Shown piece after piece: positions 1-8,728 of a stretch of 64,000 nucleotides of DNA (position 1 is its first letter; each line of letters opens with the position of its first letter). Source of the DNA: Flammulina velutipes (taxonomy: Eukaryota > Basidiomycota > Agaricomycetes > Agaricales > Physalacriaceae); NCBI GenBank assembly GCA_011800155.1, contig CM022370.1, positions 124,001-188,000 of the forward strand, read 5' to 3'. The notes under the pieces were generated by a model. That model made no database searches. It saw nothing but the letters and a program-made list of their open reading frames with translations, and was not told the origin of the DNA. A program made the position numbers and the translations under genes.

Positions 1-1179
1 AGGATAGTCAGGAACATCGTGGGGAACCCTCTGGAAACCTTACCCGTACTACCCGTGCGCCCGCCACACTTCGAGCCACGGGGACGATACACTCTGGAAA
101 GGAAAAAGATCATCGACGACTTGCATCCCGAGGGATTTCTCTGGCCAGAAGAGAGGAAGTTGATGCATCACTTTATGGCGCTACACGAAAAAGGATTCGC
201 TTGGGACGAAACGGAAAAGGGACACTTTCGGGAAGACTTCTTCCCGCCGGTAAACATGGGAATAACAGAACATATTCCTTGGGTCAATAGGAACATGCCG
301 ATACCACCTGGGATATACGACGAAGTCATTCGCATCGTTAGGGAGAAGGTCGCGTCCGGAGCGTACGAGCCATCAAGCTCTTCCTACCGATCGCGCTGGT
401 TCACGGTACTCAAGAAGGACGGGAAATCCTTGCGGATTGTACACGACCTACAGCCTCTGAACGCGGTCACTATACGCGATAGTGGGATGTTACCGTTCGT
501 CGAAACGCTGGCGGAGTCATTTGCTGGGCGCGCATGTTATGGAGTTCTGGATCTCTTTGTGGCGTTCGATCAAAGAGGACTTGCGCAGCCGTCTAGGGAT
601 TATACGACTTTCCAGACACCGTTAGGCACCTTTCGACTCACGAAGCTACCAATGGGATGGACGAATAGTGTACCCATTTTACATGGGGACGTCACCTACG
701 CATTGCAGGACGAAATACCGGAATTCACAATACCTTTTATGGATGACGCAGGTATTCGAGGACCACCTACAAGATACGAGACCAAGGACGGAGGGTACGA
801 GACGATTGAAGGAAACGAGGGGATACGGAGATTCGTTTGGGAGCATTTTCAGGCGCTCGGACGGATCGTCCAGAGGATTTGGTACATTGGATGTACTTGG
901 AGCGGGAAAAAGGCTTTCCTTTGCGTTCCAGAAGCCATGCTTGTTGGACACAAGTGTACCTACGCAGGGAGGGAACCCGACGAAACGAAGATGGAGAAGG
1001 TGAGGAACTGGGGACCATGCAGGGACCTCACGGATGTACGAGCATTCATGGGGACCGTGGGCCTCATGAGGGTGTTCATATGGAACTTCGCGGGTTTATC
1101 TAGGCCTCTAGTGGACTTGACGAAGAAGGATGCCGATTCTATTGGGGACCAGAACAACAGGAGGCGCAGGACGAGCTGA
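1..1179 (+). CDS. gypsy-1 pol, reverse transcriptase part (5' partial)
   Basis: The frame is open at the window edge, so the start is unknown. It encodes the reverse transcriptase of a Ty3/gypsy polyprotein, which copies element RNA into DNA inside virus-like particles. The first catalytic aspartate is seen in YGVLDL. The YxDD box reads PFMDDAG, with both aspartates kept but methionine in the x position and phenylalanine in place of tyrosine. The usual LPxG motif is LPMG. This variant box is followed by a GPPTRYE motif that I recognise from one Agaricomycete gypsy group (from memory). The frame runs into unrelated residues after LTKKDA and stops at 1179, because the RNase H/integrase part continues one frame back. 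Confidence 0.85.
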   Translation, partial: RIVRNIVGNPLETLPVLPVRPPHFEPRGRYTLERKKIIDDLHPEGFLWPEERKLMHHFMALHEKGFAWDETEKGHFREDFFPPVNMGITEHIPWVNRNMPIPPGIYDEVIRIVREKVASGAYEPSSSSYRSRWFTVLKKDGKSLRIVHDLQPLNAVTIRDSGMLPFVETLAESFAGRACYGVLDLFVAFDQRGLAQPSRDYTTFQTPLGTFRLTKLPMGWTNSVPILHGDVTYALQDEIPEFTIPFMDDAGIRGPPTRYETKDGGYETIEGNEGIRRFVWEHFQALGRIVQRIWYIGCTWSGKKAFLCVPEAMLVGHKCTYAGREPDETKMEKVRNWGPCRDLTDVRAFMGTVGLMRVFIWNFAGLSRPLVDLTKKDADSIGDQNNRRRRTS

Positions 1180-3746
1180 AAGCCGCGATGCTAAATTCAC
1201 CTGCATTGCGCCCTTTGGACTACCACTCGGGCGCACCTATAATTCTATGCGTAGATTCAAGCGTTATCGCGATTGGCTACGCTCTCTTCCAGGAAGACGA
1301 AGAGGACGCACGCTTGCGGTACCCAAACCGTTTTGGATCTATGGCATTGAATCCCAGGGAAACCAACTACAGTCAGCCAAAACTGGAGTTATACGGACTC
1401 TACAGGGCTCTGAAAGCGGTATCCATGTACATCATCGGAGCTAGGAATCTGGTCGTAGAAGTGGACGCCACAGCTATTAAGGGAATGATCAACAATCCTG
1501 ATCTGAACCCGAACGCCACAATAAACCGATGGGTCGCAGGTGTCCTGCTATTTACCTTCAAGCTGGTACACGTTCCGGGGATTCGTCACGGGGTAGATGG
1601 TCTATCTCGTCGGCGACCGTTTCCTGGAGAGGAGTTGGAGGAGGACGACGAAGATTGGGTGGATAGGCATTACGGTTTCCTTCAGGTAATAGCGTCGGCG
1701 CACGTGGAACCTGAAGCAACCGTTTGTGAGGTACTGTTGAGGGAGCTGGTGGAAGTCCCGGACTACTCGTACGACGAGTTAAATCCGAACATCCAGCCAG
1801 ACGCCACACCGGAGATTCCCAGGTCGAAGAAACATATGGCGCAGGATGAGCGCCTTGTGCAAATCCTGCGTTTCTTGGATAAATTGGAAATACCGGAGAG
1901 GATGGGAGAGAAGGAGAGGAAGAGGTTCATCAAATACGCAACGGGTTTCTTTCGAAGGGAAAGTGACCTGTGGCGCAGGATGGAAAACGGGAAGCATCAA
2001 CTAGTGGTCAAGCCACCAGCTCGACTTGGGATTTTACGATCGGCGCATGACAGATTGGGACACAAAGGAACGTTCTCAGTCCGCCATACCGTACAGATTC
2101 GATTCTGGTGGCCGGGACTGTTGAACGACATCAAGTGGTATCTATCGACATGTCACGAGTGTCAGCTGCGACGCACGCAGCACTGGCATATTCCACCGGT
2201 CGTAGCGGAACCAGCACCTTTGTTTGCGAAAGCATATATCGACACCTTTTTCATGCCACCTTCAAACGGTTTCAAATACTTCGTACACGCGAGGTGTTCT
2301 CTAACGGCGTACCCCGAATTCCGGATGCTCAGGAAGGAGAACGAAAACACTCTAGCAGCTTTCATATTCGAGGAGCTCATATGTCGATGGGGATCGCTTA
2401 GGGAAGTCGTGACGGATAATGGGCAAGCGTTTATTGCTGCAATGGACCGACTATCTCGACAATACGGAGTGAAACACATCAGGATTTCTGGCTACAACTC
2501 TCAGGCAAACGGTATCATCGAAAACAGGCATTACGATGTTCGAGAGGGTCTATTCAAATTAGCCAAAGGAAACGAATCCAAGTGGTCGGAAGGGACATTC
2601 GCCATGATGTGGGCAGAGAGAGTTACTATCTCCCGTGTTATGCACATGAGCCCCTACCGAGCTGCGACAGGAGCGGAACCTCTGCTACCTCTGGACTTTG
2701 TGCAAGCAACCTGGTTAACTACGCCGTTCAGTGGTATAGTTTCCCACGGTGATGTCATCGTGCAAAGAGCCATGGATTTATGGAACAGGGAGAAAGAGAT
2801 GGAGAAGCTGAAAGAAGACGTTTGGAAGTCTAGAGTGGACGCCGCAAAGCGTTGGGAGAAGGAGCACCAAAACCGAGTTGTGGATTTCGATTTCAAACGT
2901 GGCGATCTCGTACTACTGGAAAATTCTAAAGGTCGAAAGGGACTTCAAGACAAGATGCAAGCCCGCTACTTTGGACCCCTTGTGGTACTATTCAGGACGA
3001 AAGGAGGCGCCTACCAGCTTTGCGAACTATCTGGCACAAGACTCGCTAACACGGTAGCGGCGCGACGTGTCATGAAATATCTGGCGCGGGAGCGGATATC
3101 ATTGCCTTGGTACTACACGGGAGCTTTGACTGATGAGGAGACGAGGCGCTTAATGGAGAGCGACGAGAAGGGGAGTAAAATTGGGAGTTTTTCAACAAGT
3201 TGGGGGGAGCGCCATTTCTGGCGCACGGATATGAAATCAGGAAAATCAAGATCAAGACAAAATTTTTGTTGGGGGAAGGACTATCGAATCTCGAATCGAT
3301 ATAATAACCCACATGTGTACCTACAATACAGTGGCACGTCATTCGTTAAACATCGGGACCGAATTACGACCAGGCGCCACTACCACCGAACAATCTACCT
3401 AACACAACCTACCTGCGAAAGACACCAACTGGCGATCGATCGAACCACCCATGAACGACATGGACCTACACCTATCACCATACGCGGAAAACACAAGATA
3501 TCTTTTGGAGATCGCGTGCGCCACCGAGGTAGCGCGGTAACAATTGCACCTATAGCAATTCTTGGAGCCACTGGATTAGCCACTCAGTGTGCCTGGAAGG
3601 GAAGATCGGAGGGACGCCAACGATCTCCTAGCTGGACTTGCTATGGTACCGGACCAGGAAGGGCAACACCGCCTAAACACGCCGGATGCAAAAGAAACCT
3701 GGACTTCAGCGTAATGGGAAACGCAAGGATTAACGGAAAATCCTAG
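1137..3746 (+). CDS. gypsy-1 pol, RNase H and integrase part (frame -1)
   Basis: From 1137 the polyprotein continues in the -1 frame (FYWGPEQQ...). RNase H acidic residues appear in CVDSS, QPKLELY and VEVDAT. The integrase zinc domain is HDRLGH...CHECQ. The integrase core has D in YIDTF, D in VTDNGQ and E in NGIIENRH, so the D-D-E triad is complete. After the core a basic linker and a C-terminal extension follow; no chromodomain was recognised. A 14-nt G-rich tract lies inside the extension at 3196-3209. The single-base shift at 1137 may be a mutation of this copy or a -1 frameshift; GATTCT is not an obvious slippery site, so mutation is more likely. Confidence 0.85.
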   Translation, partial: FYWGPEQQEAQDELKAAMLNSPALRPLDYHSGAPIILCVDSSVIAIGYALFQEDEEDARLRYPNRFGSMALNPRETNYSQPKLELYGLYRALKAVSMYIIGARNLVVEVDATAIKGMINNPDLNPNATINRWVAGVLLFTFKLVHVPGIRHGVDGLSRRRPFPGEELEEDDEDWVDRHYGFLQVIASAHVEPEATVCEVLLRELVEVPDYSYDELNPNIQPDATPEIPRSKKHMAQDERLVQILRFLDKLEIPERMGEKERKRFIKYATGFFRRESDLWRRMENGKHQLVVKPPARLGILRSAHDRLGHKGTFSVRHTVQIRFWWPGLLNDIKWYLSTCHECQLRRTQHWHIPPVVAEPAPLFAKAYIDTFFMPPSNGFKYFVHARCSLTAYPEFRMLRKENENTLAAFIFEELICRWGSLREVVTDNGQAFIAAMDRLSRQYGVKHIRISGYNSQANGIIENRHYDVREGLFKLAKGNESKWSEGTFAMMWAERVTISRVMHMSPYRAATGAEPLLPLDFVQATWLTTPFSGIVSHGDVIVQRAMDLWNREKEMEKLKEDVWKSRVDAAKRWEKEHQNRVVDFDFKRGDLVLLENSKGRKGLQDKMQARYFGPLVVLFRTKGGAYQLCELSGTRLANTVAARRVMKYLARERISLPWYYTGALTDEETRRLMESDEKGSKIGSFSTSWGERHFWRTDMKSGKSRSRQNFCWGKDYRISNRYNNPHVYLQYSGTSFVKHRDRITTRRHYHRTIYLTQPTCERHQLAIDRTTHERHGPTPITIRGKHKISFGDRVRHRGSAVTIAPIAILGATGLATQCAWKGRSEGRQRSPSWTCYGTGPGRATPPKHAGCKRNLDFSVMGNARINGKS
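3196..3209 (+). other. internal polypurine-like tract, identical to the 3' tract
   Basis: The 14-nt string CAAGTTGGGGGGAG occurs here and again at 6584-6597. The second copy sits just before the presumed 3' LTR, where a plus-strand primer is expected. The first lies shortly after the integrase module, so it could be an internal (central) polypurine tract or a relic of a former element end. Confidence 0.5.
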
Positions 3747-3879
3747 TCACACACAAATTGGAACAGCGGTATCGAATTATACGGGGAAAATACTACGAAA
3801 TAAGGAAAATCAAAATAATCTAAATACGACGCCACGATACCCAAATATGTCTACCGGACTCCCATCAAACGGCACGGAA

Positions 3880-4590
3880 CTACGGGGCCTCGGAGGGCCG
3901 GAACTGGAGGAGGTCGGAGAGGTGGAGGGAGGAAGAATGGGATTGAGCCTCGAGCTCGCGGAGGGATTGGGCAGTAGCCCGGAGATGCTGGGAGATGGCC
4001 TCGACGCGATCGGCGCGGTGGCGAAGGTCGACGACGTATTGGGACAGGACGTCGGCTCCCTCGTCGAACCATGAGTTTGGCGTATACGACAGGCTGCGAG
4101 TTAGGCGATGATGGGGGGAACCAGGGACTAATTGGACTATCAGGATGCAAGGAATAGAGAAGGAAGAAAGGAGAACGCACGGGGGTGAGAAGGCGGGGAG
4201 ACCGTTCGGGTCGGGGCCTGAAGGACATTTTCTACGACCCAGCAGGACCAACCGGTTGGGAGGGGCCAGGACCCAGCGGACGCGACGGTGGACGGAATGG
4301 GGGAAAAACAGAAGGGTTGTCGTAGGAGGTGAAATGGGAACCGGTTCATGGAGAACATAACGGTGGTGTCGTACGAATGGCTCGCAAGCTGCAGGGCAGC
4401 GCGAACCGAATCGAAGGCGGGATGGTGTATGACTTCGGCGATTTGGACATTGGACAAACCTTGGGTCATCGCCACCTACACGCGATGAACACGGCTCGAT
4501 GGACCTACCAAAAAGAAACGAAAAATTGGACGTACCCATTCGCCGTACAGAAGAGGAAAACGATTGGGAATCTCGGAGGACCCCTGCCAA
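3880..4590 (-). CDS. antisense ORF in gypsy-1, unknown (236 aa)
   Basis: This is an uninterrupted minus-strand ORF lying between pol and the 3' LTR of gypsy-1. Its last 70 residues are rich in Leu, Arg, Gln and Glu and look helical or coiled-coil (WFDEGADVLSQYVV... RATAQSLRELEAQ). No known domain was recognised. It may be a chance ORF in biased sequence; the neighbouring longer antisense ORF makes a real antisense gene somewhat more plausible. Confidence 0.3.
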   Translation of the reverse strand: MAGVLRDSQSFSSSVRRMGTSNFSFLFGRSIEPCSSRVGGDDPRFVQCPNRRSHTPSRLRFGSRCPAACEPFVRHHRYVLHEPVPISPPTTTLLFFPHSVHRRVRWVLAPPNRLVLLGRRKCPSGPDPNGLPAFSPPCVLLSSFSIPCILIVQLVPGSPHHRLTRSLSYTPNSWFDEGADVLSQYVVDLRHRADRVEAISQHLRATAQSLRELEAQSHSSSLHLSDLLQFRPSEAP

Positions 4591-5214
4591 ACCAACTCCA
4601 GACTATTCTCTACTAGTCGTTGCGCACGCTCGCCGTCTAACGGAAACGAAAAGGATACATTGAAGCTGGTCGACGACATTGTACTATGACTTTACAGGAC
4701 GAAGTTACGCGTGGCGGATTTAAGTGGAACATTGGACCAGGGTTCAAACGCGTCCAACGAATCGGAAAATGCCGACGAACTCTATCAAGGGAAATCTGCC
4801 AAAGAAGAGGATCGGACACCAAAGCTTACTGGAATCGAAGCACGGAGAACTCCCGACATTGGAAGCCAAGTACCCGAAACTGGACAAGAACATACCACCG
4901 CGTACTCTGGACACGGGACGATCATTGCGTTGCACAGCCTGCACTGATGAAGGGTAGTGATGACGCACTTGCCTTTCTGGGACGCACGGCCAGGGAAAGG
5001 AATTGGTCGTCGCGCGAACTATACCAAACTGGGACAAGATTGATGGATGGGATCGGCAACTCACGCTTATAATCACGAACACGAGGAGGAAGGACGCGAA
5101 GGGAACGGAGCCGAGGCGCGTACACTGGAAAAACTTCGGAAAAATGGGATACATCAACTGCATTCGCTTTCAAACTACGGGCGCGAACCTACACGACAAC
5201 AAACAGGAAAACCA

Positions 5215-6519
5215 CTACTCTAAGTCGACGTCAAACTCCTTTTTGACATAATCGGCATGGTCCCTGTATTCCGCCCCCTCGTCATCACTTTCGCTCATGG
5301 ATTCGCGAGTGGAATCGCTAGTTTGGACGTCCACGAGGGGCGGAATGGCGTTGTCGTCCGCGACCACTCCCGGAACGGGACTCCAAGGGGGAGGACTGGT
5401 AGGATGGTACGCGAGTGGGGACAGGAGTCGGGAAGAACCCCCTGTAGTCGAAGGCGCCACAAGTGCATTGGCCCCGGTGGCCCGGGAGGTTGGAAGAGTA
5501 GTTGGAGGCGAGACGTGTCGAGCCGGAAGGCGCGCTCCTAGGTCTCTCCGGGACCCCCGACGTGCGCGCTGGTCGCCCCCATGGCTCTGGCGCCGTCGAC
5601 CCAAGTACTGGATCTCGGGGTCCTCGACCCTCCCTGACCTGGTTATGCGCTGGGTAAACGCGACTCTGGGAGTAGGACTGTAGCGGGGGAGTGGGGGCGG
5701 AGATTGGAGGGGACGAGATGGAAGATGCGACGGCCTGACCGACGGCCTGACTGAGGATCGCCAATTGTCGACGGCTGAGGAAGAGACCGCTCGATTCTGG
5801 ACAACGGAGGTCATGAAGGCTGCGACTGGCTCGAAGGACGACGTACCCGACGCCGGGTGGGATAACGGGCGGTTCCTAAGCGAAGGAGGACGTTCCTGCA
5901 CGTCGGGAATGCACCCCCATCCACGGAGACAGCGGAGACGCGTGCTATCCTGCGCACGCTGCGACAGCGCCTCTGCATCCAAATCCCACCTGGGATTGTT
6001 TACGATCAAAAGGAAGATACGGTGGCTCCACATGAAGTTCACGATTTGGGTGAGCTGGCGCTGAGCGAGGACGTCGAGAGCGGTGCAATCCAAGTGGGGA
6101 TGACCAGCAGCAACGAGGGCTGCGTTCAGCTCGCGAACGTCCGCCTGGGAAATGGTTAGGAAGGAGGAGAAGATGAGTCGAGAGAAGGGACTTGCATATT
6201 GGCTGCGGAAGATGGAGAGGTAGTCCTCAAGCTGCCTAGGGGACAGCTCCAAGCCAAAATGTTCGTGCGCCTTGACAGTGCTAAGGGCGCATTTGACGAG
6301 ACGGTCAAGCTCATCGTAGCGCTGCTGAACAACTGGGTTCTCGATTGGGGAAGAAGCGGCGTTGGGAGTGTTGGACATGGTGGAAATTTTTTTCAGGCTT
6401 TGGGGCTTGAGATGGTAGCGTTGGCTGGGAAATTTTCCTATCCGCGCGGCCCTCTTTATAGTGCCACCCCTCGCCACAGGAATTACCGAATGGAAGACGG
6501 AGCCAAATCCTTGCGACAT
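5215..6519 (-). CDS. long antisense ORF in gypsy-1, unknown (434 aa, or 387 aa from an inner Met)
   Basis: A long minus-strand ORF opposite to pol. The likely start is the ATG at 6378 (MSNTPNAAS), giving 387 aa. Residues after that start are helical with hydrophobic spacing (QQRYDELDRLVKCALS, LEDYLSIFRSQY). The C-terminal half is low-complexity, rich in Ser, Pro and Arg, and the tail is acidic (ESMSESDDEGAEY, KKEFDVDLE). No catalytic motif was seen. Antisense ORFs between pol and the 3' LTR are known in some plant LTR retrotransposons; whether this one is made is unknown. Confidence 0.45.
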   Translation of the reverse strand: MSQGFGSVFHSVIPVARGGTIKRAARIGKFPSQRYHLKPQSLKKISTMSNTPNAASSPIENPVVQQRYDELDRLVKCALSTVKAHEHFGLELSPRQLEDYLSIFRSQYASPFSRLIFSSFLTISQADVRELNAALVAAGHPHLDCTALDVLAQRQLTQIVNFMWSHRIFLLIVNNPRWDLDAEALSQRAQDSTRLRCLRGWGCIPDVQERPPSLRNRPLSHPASGTSSFEPVAAFMTSVVQNRAVSSSAVDNWRSSVRPSVRPSHLPSRPLQSPPPLPRYSPTPRVAFTQRITRSGRVEDPEIQYLGRRRQSHGGDQRARRGSRRDLGARLPARHVSPPTTLPTSRATGANALVAPSTTGGSSRLLSPLAYHPTSPPPWSPVPGVVADDNAIPPLVDVQTSDSTRESMSESDDEGAEYRDHADYVKKEFDVDLE

Positions 6520-6583
6520 TTATGGCGCGGACACACGGGTTAGGACAAATTCGCCGATTTCACACCATGGAGGAGTTCACATT

Positions 6584-6597
6584 CAAGTTGGGGGGAG
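6584..6597 (+). other. polypurine tract of gypsy-1
   Basis: CAAGTTGGGGGGAG lies two bases before TGTACAG, the presumed start of the 3' LTR. This is the expected place of the plus-strand primer. The same 14 nt are found at 3196-3209. Confidence 0.65.
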
Positions 6598-6598
6598 A

Positions 6599-7399
6599 TG
6601 TACAGCCTGCACTTGGGCTGAGTGCAGAACTGATACTAAACATGGGTGTGGCGCACGACGGCGCCAGCGCCATATAGGTCGGAACGTGTGAACGCGCCAT
6701 CCACGGCGCGTCCGCATTAGGAACATATGGCGCAGCACTTCACACGGCACAAGCATGGACGTTTCAGAACACGGAAGCTACCGAACTAATCGATGGATTG
6801 CAACGATCGATAACGAGAAGATCCAGATCGATGGGAAGAGATTACACCAAGGCTGTGCGCCATGCATGGCGCCCAGGCACCTTCGGGAATCTGGATGCCA
6901 AAGCCGACAGGAACGGAGAGAATTACCACCCTCGAAGAGTCATATCGCGAGGTGGTCTGACTCGACGCGACGGAACGCCAATCACATCACGGACTCAAAC
7001 CCCGGATCGTCGCACGATCGCTTGATCAGGGTACATGACGCAGGCATCGAGAGGCCTAAGCGTAGAACTAGACGGAAGAGAAAGCCGACAGCGTACAGTA
7101 TAAATACTGTAGCATGTCGTAGAAACACATATATATAATTTATCACCCCACAATATCAACACAGAAGCCCCTTGCAACTGTCGAGAGACTTTTGGAACCT
7201 ATACTTTCGCGCACGCGTTAGTACATCGACGAACGCGTACTTGGAAGCGCCACCGTCATCTGCGACAGCTCGCTGCCCGACTTCTTCACCTACCAAGGTC
7301 TGCGACCTCGGTGCGCCAGAACAAGAGCAGGAATCCACCGGGTAGTCCCCTCAACATCACAACGAACTCAGACTCGTTAAGAGATCTATAGTATCATCA
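6599..7399 (+). repeat. presumed 3' LTR of gypsy-1
   Basis: The LTR is inferred to start with TG directly after the polypurine tract and to end with CA at 7396 or 7399, where the sequence turns into gypsy-2 integrase code. Internal GGCGC-rich inverted motifs (6650-6680) and a TATA-like site (7099-7106) fit a U3 promoter. The matching 5' LTR is outside the window, so the ends are unproven. Confidence 0.5.
7099..7106 (+). promoter_or_regulatory. TATA-like box in the gypsy-1 LTR
   Basis: TATAAATA is found in a small palindrome (ACAGTATAAATACTGT). It lies about 500 bp into the presumed LTR and could drive transcription of the element or of sequence downstream. Confidence 0.4.
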
Positions 7400-8264
7400 C
7401 CGTTGTTTCTCTTCATCAATTCAGCGGCAGTGGTTAGACTGGCCTGAACCTCCTCGCGCAGGAGCTGCAGGTTCGTAAGGCGGTCTTCAACCGACGGGAT
7501 CTTCGAAGTCGGGTTGAGTGAGGGGTAGAAGTGGGGTTGGAAACCATGGAGGAGTTCGAAGGGTGACTTGCCCGTCGCGGCGTGGACACGGATGTTGTGG
7601 GAGAACTCCGCGTATGGGAGGTACTTCACCCAATCGTCTTGTCGGTAGTTGCAGAAGACGCGTAAGAACTGTTCAAGCTCTTGGTTGAAGCGTTCGGTCT
7701 TGCCATCTGTCTGGGGGTGATACGCGGTACTAAGGGCAGAGGTGATACCTAACTTAGCGTGAATAGCCTGCATGACTTTGCTGGCGAACTGGGGTCCCGG
7801 TCGGAGATCATCTTGTCCCAGAGACCGTAGCGTCTGAACGTGTTGTCAATGAGAATGTCGACGGTCCCATCCGAGTCAATAGTTTTCTTGCACGGAGTGA
7901 CAATGACGGTCTTGGTGAGTCGATCAACGACACAGTGAATGGAGTCGTAGCCGTCAACTTCTGGGAGGTCGGTGATGAAATCGGTAGTAATCGTGCCAAA
8001 AGGACGGTCAGGGATTTCATTGGGGACAAGAGGGACATGGGCGGGGTGATTATTCGGTTTTGTCAGCTGGCAAGTGGCGCAGCCATCGACATAGTCACGG
8101 ACGAAGACCGACATGCCCGGCCACCAGAATTCGCGACTCAGTAGTTCATAGGTTTTGAATCGTTCGGGATGGCCTGGCCCTACAAGATCATGGTGCATCT
8201 TGACGATGTCTCGACGGAGTTCGAGGTCAGCGGGGACATACACCTTGCCACGGAAGAGAACGAT
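7400..8264 (-). pseudogene. gypsy-2 integrase remnant (C-terminal half of the split pol)
   Basis: On the minus strand this encodes the continuation of gypsy-2 pol: LFRGKVYVP, the zinc domain (HHDLVGPGH...CATCQL), integrase core D in TTDFITDLP and D in ISDRDP, and E in the TDGKTERFNQ motif. A single missing base near 7795 breaks the frame between the second D and HPQTDG. The remnant stops abruptly after AELMKR near 7,405, where gypsy-1 sequence begins. The first codons join exactly to the end of pol at 23,729 if the 15.5-kb transposon and one AACGAT are removed. Confidence 0.9.
8259..8264 (+). repeat. target site duplication AACGAT, left copy
   Basis: AACGAT directly precedes the left terminal inverted repeat and is found again at 23729-23734 after the right one. 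One copy is enough to restore the gypsy-2 reading frame (DGIVLFRGK), so this is a duplication made at insertion. A 4-bp reading (TCGT on the element-sense strand, with the repeat one base longer) cannot be excluded. Confidence 0.9.
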
Positions 8265-8290
8265 TATGGTTGACCTAAACGACATGCTCA
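8265..8290 (+). repeat. left terminal inverted repeat of the giant transposon
   Basis: It starts TATGGTTGACC and ends ACATGCTCA; its reverse complement is found without mismatch at 23703-23728. The two ends lose similarity right after these 26 bp. Confidence 0.95.
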
Positions 8291-8728
8291 AAGCCGATGA
8301 TGGCCGAACAGGGTAATCAGCGACTCCTGGCACCACAGGGACGATAGACATAGACACCCTCCCTAGCTTAGCTACTTACGCCTCCCAATCACATCCACCA
8401 TGCCTATCATGATTAGTGATAATGGCGAGGAGAACTTTCAATTCTTGCCGTAAGTCATTTCTTAGCTCGTGTTACGCCAAGTTGAGAAAGGTCTAGGAGG
8501 AGCAACAATGTCATTCGATATCCTGGTACACGACACAATGTACAGGTCGAGATCATGTGGCGTAGCTTGACCAGGTAAGAACTGTCTGATTCTTGACCGC
8601 ATTACTAACTCGTCTAAAGATATCCACACGGACTATGGAATCCTTTTCATATGACTATTATTTCAATCGTCGCAGATCTAGAATAGTAGTAATTCCACGA
8701 ATAGATAACTGCATGTACAACTAACAAG
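8291..8728. other. left subterminal non-coding stretch
   Basis: This stretch lies between the left terminal repeat and the stop codon of the dioxygenase gene. I see no ORF or clear repeat here. It presumably holds the gene's 3' end and possible subterminal transposase binding sites, none of which I could identify. Confidence 0.5.

Larger units (their letters stand above)
1..7399 (+). mobile_element. Ty3/gypsy retrotransposon gypsy-1, 5' end outside the window
   Basis: This is the 3' part of an LTR retrotransposon. In order it holds a reverse transcriptase to integrase polyprotein on the plus strand (1-3746), about 2.8 kb with long antisense ORFs, a polypurine-like tract at 6584-6597 and a presumed 3' LTR from 6599. 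The 5' LTR, gag and protease are to the left of the window. Its right end abuts the truncated integrase of gypsy-2 near 7,400, so it probably inserted into that element. The exact LTR end (7396-7399) is a guess from a terminal CA. Confidence 0.8.

Noticed and set aside
668..1157. Several 65-111 aa ORFs on both strands within gypsy-1 pol
   Set aside because: They are shadow frames of the reverse transcriptase, with no domain of their own.
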